Source: Paenibacillus sp. H1-7
GTDB lineage: Bacteria; Bacillota; Bacilli; Paenibacillales; NBRC-103111
Reading direction: 5' to 3'
DNA: 64,000 nucleotides
Assembly: GCF_022354825.1 (NCBI RefSeq)
Contig: NZ_CP031168.1
Location: 3,163,501 to 3,227,500 of the forward strand
Shown here: piece after piece, positions 16,991 to 25,685 of the stretch
Layout of the letters: each line of letters begins with the position of its first letter
Position numbering within the stretch: the stretch's first letter is position 1
Made by a program: the position numbers and the translations under genes
The notes under the pieces: generated by a model
The model's input: the letters and a program-made list of their open reading frames with translations, nothing else
Database searches by the model: none
What the model was told of the DNA's origin: nothing

Positions 16991-18079
16991 ATGGCCGTAA
17001 GGAAACGAATGGTAACAACCCGTTTTCCCGTTATTCATGGTATCGCCCGAGTGAATCGTAATACCAAATTGCTGCTGAGAGACCTTCAACCGAACGCCAT
17101 TGCAGTCATTGAGCACGATGATCTGGATGACCTGGCAGCGGAAGGATTGTTGGCCGCTGAAGTACAAGCCGTGGTCAATGCAGGCCAAACGATGACGGGG
17201 AAAATACCTGCTACCGGAGCTTTGCGACTTCTGGAGAAGGGGATTCCCATATTTGAAATAGAGCCGGCGTGGCTGCCGGTATTCGACGATCATGAAGACA
17301 TCCGCATAAGCATGGAAGGCATCGTGGTGAAGCAATCTATAGTGCCTTACTCGGCGTTTGCCAAGGAAAACTGGCTTCGGCAATATCGCCAGGCGCTTCA
17401 TGTGCAGCATGATACGCTGCGGGAATTTATCGACAATACGCTGCATTATGCGGACATGGAGAAAAACCTCGTCCTGGAGCCGCTTCAATGCCCTGGCATG
17501 CGGACGGAGCTTGCGAGGCGTCATGTGCTGATCGTCACCCGCGGCAAAGAATATAGACAGGACCTGGCGGCACTAAGCGGTTATATTGCGAAGCATCGTC
17601 CCGTACTAGTGGGGGTGGACGGCGGAGCCGATGCTCTGCTGGAGTACGGCCATGTCCCGGATCTTATCATCGGCGATATGGATAGCGCAACAGATCATGC
17701 GCTTCGGTGCGGAGCCGAGCTCATTGTTCATGCGTATCCCGACGGAAGAGCTCCGGGCTTGCTCCGGATAGAGCGGCTCGGCTTACAGGCGCTGAAGCTG
17801 GCGGCATGCGGGACAAGCGAAGATATAGCGCTTCTTCTAGCTTACGATCAGCATTGTGAAAGAATAGTGACGGTGGGTACCCACAGCCACATGTTCGACT
17901 TTTTGGAAAAAGGCCGCAAAGGGATGGGGAGCACTGTGCTTGTCCGCATGAAGGTAGGCAGCAAGCTGACCGATGCCAGAGGCATAGGCATGCTGTATGA
18001 CCAGGAGCCGATGCGCGAGAGTGCCGTCTCCAAGCGGATTCAAGCCGTCCTGCAGAAGCTGGCCGGGATTCTGATATGA
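16991..18079 (+). CDS. steA: SteA-like putative cytokinetic ring protein (thiamine pyrophosphokinase-like fold)
   Basis: The 362-aa protein resembles the SteA family, named for a Corynebacterium septal protein. The middle (about residues 175-245) has the thiamine-pyrophosphokinase-like signature VGVDGGADALLEYGHVPDLIIGDMDSA, and the C-terminal part probably carries membrane-proximal helices. Role in division or envelope is inferred from the family. Starts at 16991 and 17009 are both possible; the latter has AAGGA nearby. It is followed after 16 nt by a glycosyltransferase, suggesting an envelope polysaccharide operon. Confidence 0.8.
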   Translation: MAVRKRMVTTRFPVIHGIARVNRNTKLLLRDLQPNAIAVIEHDDLDDLAAEGLLAAEVQAVVNAGQTMTGKIPATGALRLLEKGIPIFEIEPAWLPVFDDHEDIRISMEGIVVKQSIVPYSAFAKENWLRQYRQALHVQHDTLREFIDNTLHYADMEKNLVLEPLQCPGMRTELARRHVLIVTRGKEYRQDLAALSGYIAKHRPVLVGVDGGADALLEYGHVPDLIIGDMDSATDHALRCGAELIVHAYPDGRAPGLLRIERLGLQALKLAACGTSEDIALLLAYDQHCERIVTVGTHSHMFDFLEKGRKGMGSTVLVRMKVGSKLTDARGIGMLYDQEPMRESAVSKRIQAVLQKLAGILI

Positions 18080-18095
18080 GAGGGGGCCGGGATGG

Positions 18096-18788
18096 ATGGA
18101 ACCATACATATCCGTCATAATACCTGCATATAACGAACAATATTATATTGCCGAAACATTGCGGTCTTTACGTCAAGCCTGCAAATATATCGAGCACGAG
18201 AGCGAAATCGTGGTAGTAGACGACGGCAGCCGGGATGAGACGTTCGGATTAGCTTGTACGCTGGCCGATGCCGTAATTCAGCATACGCACAGCATGGGCA
18301 AAGGAGCCGCTATGCTAACCGGATGCAAAACGGCCCGCGGCCGGATCCTCGTATTTCTCGACGCGGATCTCGGAGAAACAGCGCAAAGCTTCCCTTCGCT
18401 AGTAGAGCCGCTATACCGCGAGGAGGCGGATATGGTCATCGCCAGACTGCCTGCGGCAGCGAAGAAGAGCGGCTTCGGGTTGGTCAGAACGTTAGCCGGG
18501 CATGGGGTATACCGGCTGTCGGGCTTCACTTCGTCGGCACCCTTGTCCGGACAGCGGGCTATTCGACGCGAGGTGATTGAGCGTATCGGACGGATGGCGG
18601 ATGGCTTCGGAGTCGAAGTCGGGCTGACAATTGATGCAGTGAAGCTTGGATACCGCGTTCAGGAGCAGTTCGTTCCCTTTGCACATCGTGTGTCGGGACG
18701 AGATTTGGGCGGGTGGCTTCACCGCGGCAAGCAATTTTGCGCCGTCGGCAGCACCTTGTGGAACCGGTGGAGGGAGCCGATTTGTTAA
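18096..18788 (+). CDS. Family 2 glycosyltransferase
   Basis: The 230-aa GT-A fold protein opens ISVIIPAYNEQYYIAETLRSL and has VVVDDGSRDET and the DxD-type FLDADLGE, the nucleotide-sugar binding signatures of GT2 enzymes. LSGQRAIRREV is typical of dolichyl-phosphate-mannose-synthase-like members. No C-terminal membrane segments are seen, so it is probably cytosolic or membrane-associated. The substrate is unknown. Its stop overlaps the next gene's start (TAATG), so the two are coupled. Confidence 0.88.
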   Translation: MEPYISVIIPAYNEQYYIAETLRSLRQACKYIEHESEIVVVDDGSRDETFGLACTLADAVIQHTHSMGKGAAMLTGCKTARGRILVFLDADLGETAQSFPSLVEPLYREEADMVIARLPAAAKKSGFGLVRTLAGHGVYRLSGFTSSAPLSGQRAIRREVIERIGRMADGFGVEVGLTIDAVKLGYRVQEQFVPFAHRVSGRDLGGWLHRGKQFCAVGSTLWNRWREPIC

Positions 18789-19687
18789 TGCCAGAATGGC
18801 TCTTATGGCTGGTTTCCATTGCTATAATACTGATAGCGGGACGGGCGGTACTTCCTGTGATGATGAGAATGTTGTCGGAGCATGGAATTACGGATACCAA
18901 TTACAAACAATCGGTCATCCCGACGGCTTGCGGGCTGCTTCTGTGGCTGCTGTTTTGCACGACCATGGTTATCGCTCGAATGACGAGCGGATTGGGAGGA
19001 GCAGCCGTGCTGGCCACCCTTCACTACAACGGCAGCATCGTTGCAGAATACGGAGCAGCGCTAAGTATCGTCGCTTTGGTCGGATTTTTGGACGATGCCG
19101 TTGGAGTCAAGTCGTATAAAGGCTTCGCGGGCCATTGGAGGCATTGGAGGGAGAAGGGCGTGATCGGCACCGGCATGGTGAAAGCCGTGGGAGGATCGGC
19201 AGCCGCTCTGCTCATTGCTTTCTCCGACAGCCTTCAAGACGGCAGGACGATGTGGGAACGGCTGATACCGTTTCTGATTGTCGTCTTGATGACGAATGCA
19301 ATCAACCTGCTTGATACGAGACCCGGAAGAGCGTTAAAAGGCTTTTGGGGAGCTGTGTCCGTTCTTCTCCTGATCGCCGTTGAAGGAGTGGAGAAGGCAG
19401 AGATCGCGTGGCTCATGCTGCCCGTGCTGATCGGGGCGGCGCTTCTGCTCTTGCCTGACTTGAAGGGGAGACTGATGCTTGGAGACACCGGAGCGAACCT
19501 GCTCGGTTTTGCACTGGGCAGCTGGATTGTTATGCTTGCGGACATGGCATTTCAGACAGCGGTGCTTGGCCTGCTGGTCGTGCTGCACGCCGTTACCTGG
19601 CGCTTCTCACTGACGAAACTGATCGCGCGCAGCCGGGTTCTTACATGGCTCGACGCTATCGGCAGAGGACGCCCCGACAAAATATAA
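18788..19687 (+). CDS. Divergent MraY/WecA-superfamily membrane protein
   Basis: This roughly 299-aa polytopic membrane protein shares pieces of the polyprenyl-phosphate sugar-1-phosphate transferase pattern: LVGFLDDAVGV (DDxxG), NAINLLDT in place of NxxNxxDG, and GDTGANLLGFALG. The N-terminal substrate motif is altered and the C-terminal His-rich catalytic loop is missing, so activity is uncertain. The ATG at 18788 overlaps the preceding stop; a TTG at 18782 is possible. It follows steA and a GT2 gene and is closed by a bidirectional terminator. Confidence 0.75.
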   Translation: MPEWLLWLVSIAIILIAGRAVLPVMMRMLSEHGITDTNYKQSVIPTACGLLLWLLFCTTMVIARMTSGLGGAAVLATLHYNGSIVAEYGAALSIVALVGFLDDAVGVKSYKGFAGHWRHWREKGVIGTGMVKAVGGSAAALLIAFSDSLQDGRTMWERLIPFLIVVLMTNAINLLDTRPGRALKGFWGAVSVLLLIAVEGVEKAEIAWLMLPVLIGAALLLLPDLKGRLMLGDTGANLLGFALGSWIVMLADMAFQTAVLGLLVVLHAVTWRFSLTKLIARSRVLTWLDAIGRGRPDKI

Positions 19688-19729
19688 GGAGCCGTTCCCG
19701 TCTCAACGGGCCGGCTCCTATTGTTTTTT
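19687..19729. terminator. Bidirectional terminator between convergent genes
   Basis: AGGAGCC (19687-19693) pairs with GGCTCCT (19713-19719), with an inner CCCGT/ACGGG helix. T-rich tracts lie on the plus side (19721-19729) and on the minus side (complement of 19676-19686). It closes the steA cluster and the DUF2627 gene. Confidence 0.85.
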
Positions 19730-19987
19730 GCGTTTGGCTTTGAAGCGGGGCGCGACGTAATTGCGTTTGCGGTCCCGGAAAAAAATCCACCCGCCGATAA
19801 ACGCGACTCCGGCAAGAAACAGGACGAAGCCTATCGCCATCTTTCCCCATTGTACATGCGGATTCAGCTCAGGAGAGCCGAACTGGGCGAAAAAAGCATC
19901 CTTCATAGCGAGAAATCCATAGGTTGCCATAACACCGGGTATCACCAGCATCAATACGGCAATAAAACGGTACAGCGTTGCTTTCAT
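19718..19987 (-). CDS. DUF2627 (YqzF-like) small membrane protein
   Basis: The 89-aa protein has two membrane helices (about residues 8-29 and 48-68) and a basic tail RDRKRNYVAPRFKAKRKKQ. It matches the DUF2627 family, whose B. subtilis member YqzF also lies next to the bkd region. AAAGGAG lies 9 nt before the ATG. Function unknown. Confidence 0.85.
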   Translation of the reverse strand: MKATLYRFIAVLMLVIPGVMATYGFLAMKDAFFAQFGSPELNPHVQWGKMAIGFVLFLAGVAFIGGWIFFRDRKRNYVAPRFKAKRKKQ

Positions 19988-20155
19988 GCGGTATAACTCC
20001 TTTTATCGAGGTCAGCCTCGTAGCTTCAAAAATTGCTTCTCTAAAAGTACCATATTCCCGGCAACATTTCATGTATCTTTCGCAAATTGTACTATATTTC
20101 TCACAACAATTATGGTTAAAATAAAAGAATCATAGTTTTCAGGAGGGTTAAACAC

Positions 20156-21577
20156 ATGACGCAAGCTTTTGACATCGTCGTACTCGGAGGCGGAACCGGA
20201 GGATATATTGCAGCCATTCGTGCCGCTCAGCTGGGAAAATCGGTTGCTATCGTCGAACGCGATAAGCTGGGAGGGACATGCTTGCATCGCGGCTGTATTC
20301 CGAGCAAGGCGCTTCTTCGCAGCGCAGAGGTATATGCAACGATGCTGGAAAGCGAGCGGTATGGAATTCAGGCGGAATCGGTCCGGCTGCATTTCCCGGG
20401 TGTACAAGCCCGCAAGCAGGGTATCGTTGAGCAAATGCATAAAGGCATTCAATTTCTAATGAAAAAACATAACATACAGGTTGTATACGGGAACGGCAGA
20501 CTGCTGTCCCCGAGTATTTTCTCACCTCGTACCGGTTCGGTATCAGTGGAGCAGGAGGACGGCGAGATCGTAACGCTCGTTCCGGAGAAGCTCATCATCG
20601 CTACGGGCTCCCGTCCGAAGAGCCTGCCGGGATTGGAGACGGACGGGCATGCCATTTGGAACAGCGACGACGCTCTCGGCATGGAAGAACTGCCGCAATC
20701 GATTGTAATTGTAGGCGGAGGCGTTATCGGCGTGGAATGGGCGTCGATGCTGAACGATTTCGGAGTGCAGGTAACGGTTGTGGAATATTCGGACCGGCTG
20801 CTGCCTGCTGAAGATTCCGACATTTCCCGCGAGCTCGAGCGGCTGCTTAGAAAACGCGGCGTTCAAGTGATCACCGATGCCAGGCTGTTGACCGAAACGG
20901 TACAGAAGGAAGAGGGCGCCGTCAAGCTGCAGATTGAACGGAAAGGCGAGCTTCAGCAGCTTCAAGCCGACAAAATGATGGTTTGCGTAGGTCGTGAAGC
21001 CAATGTGGAGGATATAGGTTTACATAATACGGATGTCAAGATCACAAACGGCTTTATACAGGTTAATGAGTTCATGCAGACGGCGGAGTCCCACATCTAT
21101 GCGATCGGCGATGTGAGCGGCGGACTGCAGCTTGCGCATGTCGCAGGACATGAAGGCATTATGGCGGTGGAGCACAGCGCAGGCCAGACGCCGCGTCCGT
21201 TCCCTCACCATGAAGTTCCACGCTGCGTCTATACCCGTCCGGAGGTGGCGTCCATCGGCTGGACGGAGAGACAGGCGGTTGATCGCGGATACGAAGTGAA
21301 AATCGGCCGGGTTCCTTTCGCAGCGGTAGGCAAAGCCGTTGTATACGGCGAATCGGACGGCTTCGTGAAGGTCATTGCCGATAAGAAGACGAATGATATT
21401 CTCGGCGTCCATATGATTGGACCGCACGCGACGGATTTCATTTCGGAAGCTGCATTGGCGCAAGTATTGGATGCAACGCCTTGGGAGGTCGGTCAGACGA
21501 TCCATCCTCATCCTACTTTATCCGAGGCGCTGGGCGAAGCAATGCTGGCGGTCGATGGAGGCTCGTTCGCCATTTGA
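20156..21577 (+). CDS. lpdV: Dihydrolipoyl dehydrogenase (E3) of the branched-chain 2-oxoacid dehydrogenase complex
   Basis: The 473-aa flavoenzyme reoxidises dihydrolipoyl groups using NAD. It has FAD-binding VLGGGTGGYIAAIRAAQLG, the redox disulfide GGTCLHRGCIPSK, NAD-binding IVIVGGGVIGVEWA, and the C-terminal HPHPTLSEA with the catalytic His-Glu pair. It is the first of the four bkd genes. Assignment to the branched-chain rather than pyruvate complex rests on the neighbours. The upstream ptb-bcd-buk and bkdR genes of B. subtilis are absent here. Confidence 0.93.
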   Translation: MTQAFDIVVLGGGTGGYIAAIRAAQLGKSVAIVERDKLGGTCLHRGCIPSKALLRSAEVYATMLESERYGIQAESVRLHFPGVQARKQGIVEQMHKGIQFLMKKHNIQVVYGNGRLLSPSIFSPRTGSVSVEQEDGEIVTLVPEKLIIATGSRPKSLPGLETDGHAIWNSDDALGMEELPQSIVIVGGGVIGVEWASMLNDFGVQVTVVEYSDRLLPAEDSDISRELERLLRKRGVQVITDARLLTETVQKEEGAVKLQIERKGELQQLQADKMMVCVGREANVEDIGLHNTDVKITNGFIQVNEFMQTAESHIYAIGDVSGGLQLAHVAGHEGIMAVEHSAGQTPRPFPHHEVPRCVYTRPEVASIGWTERQAVDRGYEVKIGRVPFAAVGKAVVYGESDGFVKVIADKKTNDILGVHMIGPHATDFISEAALAQVLDATPWEVGQTIHPHPTLSEALGEAMLAVDGGSFAI

Positions 21578-21629
21578 TCTCCATCTGATAAATAATCGGG
21601 CTTGTAACAGGATTGAAATCAAACGGAAA

Positions 21630-21682
21630 TTGTATTCATACCTGAAACCGATTATAATATACTAATAGAGGCAAGTATTAGT
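21630..21682 (+). promoter_or_regulatory. Promoter with palindromic operator-like site upstream of bkdAA
   Basis: TTGTAT (21630-21635), a 17-nt spacer and TATAAT (21653-21658) form a sigma-A-type promoter. Directly downstream, ACTAATA (21661-21667) and TATTAGT (21676-21682) are perfect inverted repeats with an 8-nt spacer, covering the expected transcription start. A further related half site TAGTAATA follows (21687-21694). A repressor binding here would block initiation; the regulator is unknown. Confidence 0.65.
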
Positions 21683-21724
21683 ACCTAGTAATAATTTTTG
21701 AGATGAGTAAAGGGGGTTGCACCC

Positions 21725-22741
21725 ATGTCCATCGGCCAACTTATGAAGCACCGTAAGCTTGGATTGTCTGACGAGCAAGCTGTTGCAATGTATAAAATGA
21801 TGCAGAAGGCAAGAAAATTCGACGAGAGATCGTATGTCTTGCAGCGCGCCGGCAAAATCGCTTTTCACGTATCCGGGATCGGTCAGGAAGTGACCCAGGT
21901 AGCCGTTGCCTTCGCGCTGGAGCTGGGCAAAGATTACTTCCTGCCTTATTACCGTGATTACGGCTTTGTATTAGCTGCCGGTATGACGATGAAAGAATTG
22001 ATGCTGTCCGTATTTGCCAAGGCGGAAGACCCTAATAGCGGCGGCCGCCAAATGCCGGGGCATTTTAGCCATAAGAAGCTGAATATTGTTACGGGCTCCA
22101 GCCCGGTGACAACGCAGGTTCCACATGCGGTAGGATTTGCTCTTGCTGCGAAGATGAAGAAGCAGGATTTTGTTGCTTACGCTACATTCGGGGAAGGCTC
22201 GAGCAATCAGGGCGATTTCCATGAAGGGCTTAATTTCGCCGGGGTTCATAAGCTCCCTTGCATTTTTCTGTGCCAAAATAACCAGTATGCGATTTCCGTA
22301 CCTTTGAATAAACAGGTTGCCGGCGGCAGCGTTGCAGAGCGCGGTGTAGGGTACGGCATTCCGGGCATCAAGGTGGACGGCAACGACGCTTTGGAAGTAT
22401 ACCGTGTAGTTAAGGAAGCGCGCGAGCGCGCCATTCGCGGGGAAGGGCCGACGCTGATCGAATCTGTGATGTACCGCGTATCCCCTCACTCCACGTCGGA
22501 CGACGATATGCTGTACCGGACGAAGGAAGAGGTCGAAACGAACCGCTCTAAGGACGGTATTCCGGTATTCCGGCAATACTTGATCGACTGCGGCTTGTGG
22601 AGCGACGAGCAGGAAGAAGAGCTGGTAGAGCAGCTCAAGCAAGAGATTACTGAGGCGACTCAATATGCGGACCGGGCACCGTACCCTCTGCCGGAGGATA
22701 CTTTGCGCCATGTTTACGCCGAGGAAGGGGAGGTGCGCTAA
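21725..22741 (+). CDS. bkdAA: Branched-chain 2-oxoacid dehydrogenase E1 alpha
   Basis: The 338-aa ThDP-dependent subunit decarboxylates the keto acids of Val, Leu and Ile to make anteiso/iso fatty-acid primers. The ThDP/Mg motif spans FGEGSSNQGDFHEGLNFA to CQNNQYAIS, and the phosphorylation-loop-like segment YRVSPHSTSDDDMLYR is conserved in the alpha family. AAAGGGGGTTG lies before the ATG. It overlaps bkdAB by one nucleotide, as expected for an alpha2beta2 enzyme made stoichiometrically. Confidence 0.94.
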   Translation: MSIGQLMKHRKLGLSDEQAVAMYKMMQKARKFDERSYVLQRAGKIAFHVSGIGQEVTQVAVAFALELGKDYFLPYYRDYGFVLAAGMTMKELMLSVFAKAEDPNSGGRQMPGHFSHKKLNIVTGSSPVTTQVPHAVGFALAAKMKKQDFVAYATFGEGSSNQGDFHEGLNFAGVHKLPCIFLCQNNQYAISVPLNKQVAGGSVAERGVGYGIPGIKVDGNDALEVYRVVKEARERAIRGEGPTLIESVMYRVSPHSTSDDDMLYRTKEEVETNRSKDGIPVFRQYLIDCGLWSDEQEEELVEQLKQEITEATQYADRAPYPLPEDTLRHVYAEEGEVR

Positions 22742-23721
22742 TGGCCGTTATTACCTATTTGGAAGCTATTCGTTCCGCGATGAAGGAAGAGATGGAGCGG
22801 GACGACAATGTATTCGTTCTCGGCGAGGACGTGGGCAAGGGCGGCGTATTGAACGCCACCAAGGGACTTCGCGATCAATTCGGCGAGGAACGCGTATTGG
22901 ATACGCCGCTGGCTGAATCGGCCATCGTGGGGACTGCCATCGGTGCGGCTATGTACGGCATGAAGCCGATTGCCGAGATGCAGTTCGCCGATTTCATCTT
23001 CCCGGCCACGAACCAGATTATCAGCGAGGCGGCCAAAATCCGCTACCGTTCCAACAACGACTGGAACTGTCCGATCGTTATCCGTGCGCCTTATGGTGCG
23101 ACGAGCGGCGGAGCGCTGTATCATTCGCAATGTCCGGAATCGGTATTTTTCGGGACTCCGGGGTTGAAGATGGTGGCGCCTTCCAATCCGTACGATGCGA
23201 AAGGCTTAATGAAAGCCGCGATTCGGGATGCGGATCCGGTGCTTTATTTTGAACATAAAAAGTGCTATCTCGGAGTAACAGGTGAAGTGCCGGAAGCGGA
23301 TTATATCGTCGAAATAGGCAAAGCCGATGTGAAACGCGAGGGCACGGATATTACCGTTATTTCCTACGGGATTACGGTGCAATATGCGCTGCAGGCGGCA
23401 GAGGAGCTGGCGAAGGAAGGCATCAGCGCGCACATCCTTGATTTGCGCACCATTCAGCCGCTCGATAAAGAAGCGATTCTCGAAGCAACCGCCAAGACGG
23501 GGAAAGTGCTCATTGTCCATGAGGACAACAAAACCGGCGGCGTAGGTGCGGAAGTGTCGGCGATTATCGCCGAGGAGCTGCTGTTCGAGCTTGATGCGCC
23601 GATCAAGCGTCTATGCGCGCCGGACGTTCCGGCTGTAGGGATGAATCCGAGCATGGAGAAGTTTTTCCTCATCAGCGCGGATAAAATAAAAGCGGCGATG
23701 AAAGAGCTGGCGGAATTTTAG
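22741..23721 (+). CDS. bkdAB: Branched-chain 2-oxoacid dehydrogenase E1 beta
   Basis: The 326-aa transketolase-like beta subunit has the family marks VFVLGEDVGKGGVLNATKGL, LDTPLAESAIVGTAIG, MQFADFIFPATNQI and the C-terminal LDLRTIQPLDKEAI, with VHEDNKTGGVGAEVSA. It completes the E1 active site with BkdAA. AGGGGAGGTG precedes the ATG. A 548-nt repeat-filled gap separates it from the E2 gene, an unusual break in a complex operon. Confidence 0.95.
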   Translation: MAVITYLEAIRSAMKEEMERDDNVFVLGEDVGKGGVLNATKGLRDQFGEERVLDTPLAESAIVGTAIGAAMYGMKPIAEMQFADFIFPATNQIISEAAKIRYRSNNDWNCPIVIRAPYGATSGGALYHSQCPESVFFGTPGLKMVAPSNPYDAKGLMKAAIRDADPVLYFEHKKCYLGVTGEVPEADYIVEIGKADVKREGTDITVISYGITVQYALQAAEELAKEGISAHILDLRTIQPLDKEAILEATAKTGKVLIVHEDNKTGGVGAEVSAIIAEELLFELDAPIKRLCAPDVPAVGMNPSMEKFFLISADKIKAAMKELAEF

Positions 23722-23815
23722 GCTGCTGTGAAGCGGGTTAACGGTATTCGTTAACCCGTTCAGTTCTGCCGGGGGCAAGCGGCGAGTTGTAACGCTCGCG
23801 GCTGGGGCGAGCTTT

Positions 23816-24199
23816 GCGCAGGCGAGAAGCTCGTAACGCGGAAAAGCCGCGTTACAGAGGCAAATTCCGCCGCGAGCGGAACGAAAGCGTTGCTGTAAAG
23901 CGGGAAAACCGCGTTACAGCGGAGGGATCCGCGCAGGCGAAGGCGTGTAAAGCGGAAAAGCCGCGTTACAGAGGCAATCTCCGCCGCGAGCGGAGCGAAA
24001 GCGTTGCTGTAAAGCGAGAAAACCGCGTTACAGCGGATGGATTGCGCAGGCGAAGGCGTGTAAAGCGGAAAAGCCGCGTTACAGAGGCAATCTCCGCCGC
24101 GAGCGGAGCGAAAGCGTTGCTGTAAATCGGGAAATCCGCGTTACAGCGGAGGAGCCGTGCAAGCGAGGGCGTGTAAAGCGGAAAAATCGCGTAACAGAA
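23816..24199 (+). repeat. Tandem 113-115 nt repeats (3.4 copies) between bkdAB and bkdB
   Basis: Copies begin with GCGCAGGCGA-like sequence at 23816, 23931, 24044 and 24157 (last partial, GTGCAAGCGA). Each full copy contains two hairpins of the type GTAA(A/C)GCGG-AAAAG-CCGCGTTAC, the first being perfect (23833-23855). The spacing is not a multiple of three, so the open frame through the array changes phase each copy and is unlikely to code. The array fills most of the 548-nt gap 23722-24269. Confidence 0.9.
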
Positions 24200-24226
24200 A
24201 CGCTCCCGCTAAAGAAACAAAAAAGC

Positions 24227-24253
24227 AAGTTTTGCCTAACGGCAAAACTTTTT
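24227..24253 (+). terminator. Terminator-like hairpin directly before the bkdB ribosome binding site
   Basis: AAGTTTTGCC (24227-24236) pairs perfectly with GGCAAAACTT (24241-24250) around TAAC and is followed by TTT, then GGAGGAGGG at 24254-24262. It could be an attenuator, an mRNA-stabilising hairpin, or a member of the hairpin family seen before argR and fur. Confidence 0.7.
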
Positions 24254-24269
24254 GGAGGAGGGAACGATA

Positions 24270-25649
24270 ATGACCCGAAATACTAAGGAAACCGAAGTAC
24301 CCGTGCCGCATTTGGCGGAGAGCCTCGTGTCGGCCACGATAGGCAAATGGCTCAAGCAGCCCGGCGATTACATAGAGCAGTACGATGTGTTGTGCGAATT
24401 GATCACCGAAAAGGTCAATACGGAGATGCCGTCTCCCGTAGCGGGCAGGCTGACGAAGCTTTTAGCCGAGGAAGGCCAGACGGTCGCTGTAGGCGAAGCG
24501 ATTTGCCTCATCGAGGAGGAGTCGGACGCAGGAGCCGCAGGCGCGCCATCCGCATCACCTCAGTCTGCGCTTCAAGCGGACAGCCAGCAGGAATCGGCGG
24601 ATACCGGCATGCGAAGCCGTTATTCTCCGGCGGTGCTGAAGCTTGCGGGTGAGCATGGAATCCGCTTGGAGGATGTACCGGGCAGCGGGTTAGGCGGCCG
24701 AATTACCCGCAAAGATATTGAAGCATACGTAGCATCAGGGAAGCACAAACAAGCACCCGCTCCGACGCAAGCAGCTCCGTCGCAGACTTTTCAAGCAGCG
24801 CCGGCCGAGCGTCCGTCTGCACCGGCTGCGGCGAACCAGGATGTGTTCCTGACCAGCCCGCCGAAAGGACCTCTCCGCTCGACGGGGATTCACTTGTCCG
24901 AGAATCCTCCACTCCCGCGCATTGAGGTGGAAGGCCAGCCACTCGAAGGACGCGGCGAATATTTGGTCGACGTCACGCCGATCCGCAGCGCCATTGCCCG
25001 CAATATGCGCCAGAGCGTTACGGAAATCCCTCACGGCTGGATGATGATCGAGGTCGATGTAACGAACATGGTGCTGCTGCGCAATAAGCTCAAGGATGAG
25101 TTCAAGCGCCAGGAGGGCGTCAATCTGACCTACTTGTCATTCATGATGAAGGCGGTAGTCAGCGCGATCAAAGACTATCCGATCATGAACTCGGTTTGGG
25201 CGGTCGACAAAATCATCGTGAAGCGCGATATTAACATCTCGCTTGCGGTAGGTACCGAAGATTCCGTGCTGACGCCGGTAATCAAACGGGCCGACCAAAA
25301 AAACATTGCCGGCATCGCCCGGGAAATCGAAGAATTGTCCCGGAAAACAAGAGCCGGCAAGCTTTCGCTTGATGATATGCAAGGAGGAACGTTTACCGTA
25401 AACAATACGGGTTCCTTCGGATCGATCTTGACTCAACCAATTATTAACTATCCGCAAGCGGCCATTATCACCTTCGAATCGATAGTGAAACGGCCGGTCG
25501 TCATTCAAGATATGATTGCAGTGCGATCCATGGCCAATCTGTGCTTGTCCCTCGATCACCGGATATTGGACGGCGTCATTTGCGGCCGGTTCCTCCAGCG
25601 CGTCAAAGAAAATATGGAAGCATATAATCAGGAGACGAAGCTGTATTAA
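24270..25649 (+). CDS. bkdB: Dihydrolipoyl acyltransferase (E2) of the branched-chain 2-oxoacid dehydrogenase complex
   Basis: The 459-aa core enzyme has an N-terminal lipoyl domain (lipoyl-Lys in ITEKVNTEMPSP, near residue 48), an Ala/Pro-rich linker, a peripheral subunit-binding domain (RYSPAVLKLAGEHGI, GSGLGGRITRKDIEAY, about 118-158), a second linker, and the acyltransferase domain with catalytic DHRILDG near the C terminus. The ATG at 24270 is preferred over a TTG six codons earlier because GGAGGAGGG lies 7 nt upstream. It is the last bkd gene here. Confidence 0.94.
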   Translation: MTRNTKETEVPVPHLAESLVSATIGKWLKQPGDYIEQYDVLCELITEKVNTEMPSPVAGRLTKLLAEEGQTVAVGEAICLIEEESDAGAAGAPSASPQSALQADSQQESADTGMRSRYSPAVLKLAGEHGIRLEDVPGSGLGGRITRKDIEAYVASGKHKQAPAPTQAAPSQTFQAAPAERPSAPAAANQDVFLTSPPKGPLRSTGIHLSENPPLPRIEVEGQPLEGRGEYLVDVTPIRSAIARNMRQSVTEIPHGWMMIEVDVTNMVLLRNKLKDEFKRQEGVNLTYLSFMMKAVVSAIKDYPIMNSVWAVDKIIVKRDINISLAVGTEDSVLTPVIKRADQKNIAGIAREIEELSRKTRAGKLSLDDMQGGTFTVNNTGSFGSILTQPIINYPQAAIITFESIVKRPVVIQDMIAVRSMANLCLSLDHRILDGVICGRFLQRVKENMEAYNQETKLY

Positions 25650-25685
25650 TAAGAGAAACCGGAAGCATGCGAACGGCCCTTTAGG

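Noticed and set aside
23814..24125. Plus-strand frame through the 113-nt repeats, coding a Lys/Arg-rich repeat protein
   Set aside because: The 113-nt period is not a multiple of three, so the copies are read in different frames; there is no RBS and the sequence is better explained by RNA hairpins.
23816..24199. Tandem repeats as a CRISPR array
   Set aside because: Units are long, near identical and contiguous, without unique spacers, and no cas genes are present.
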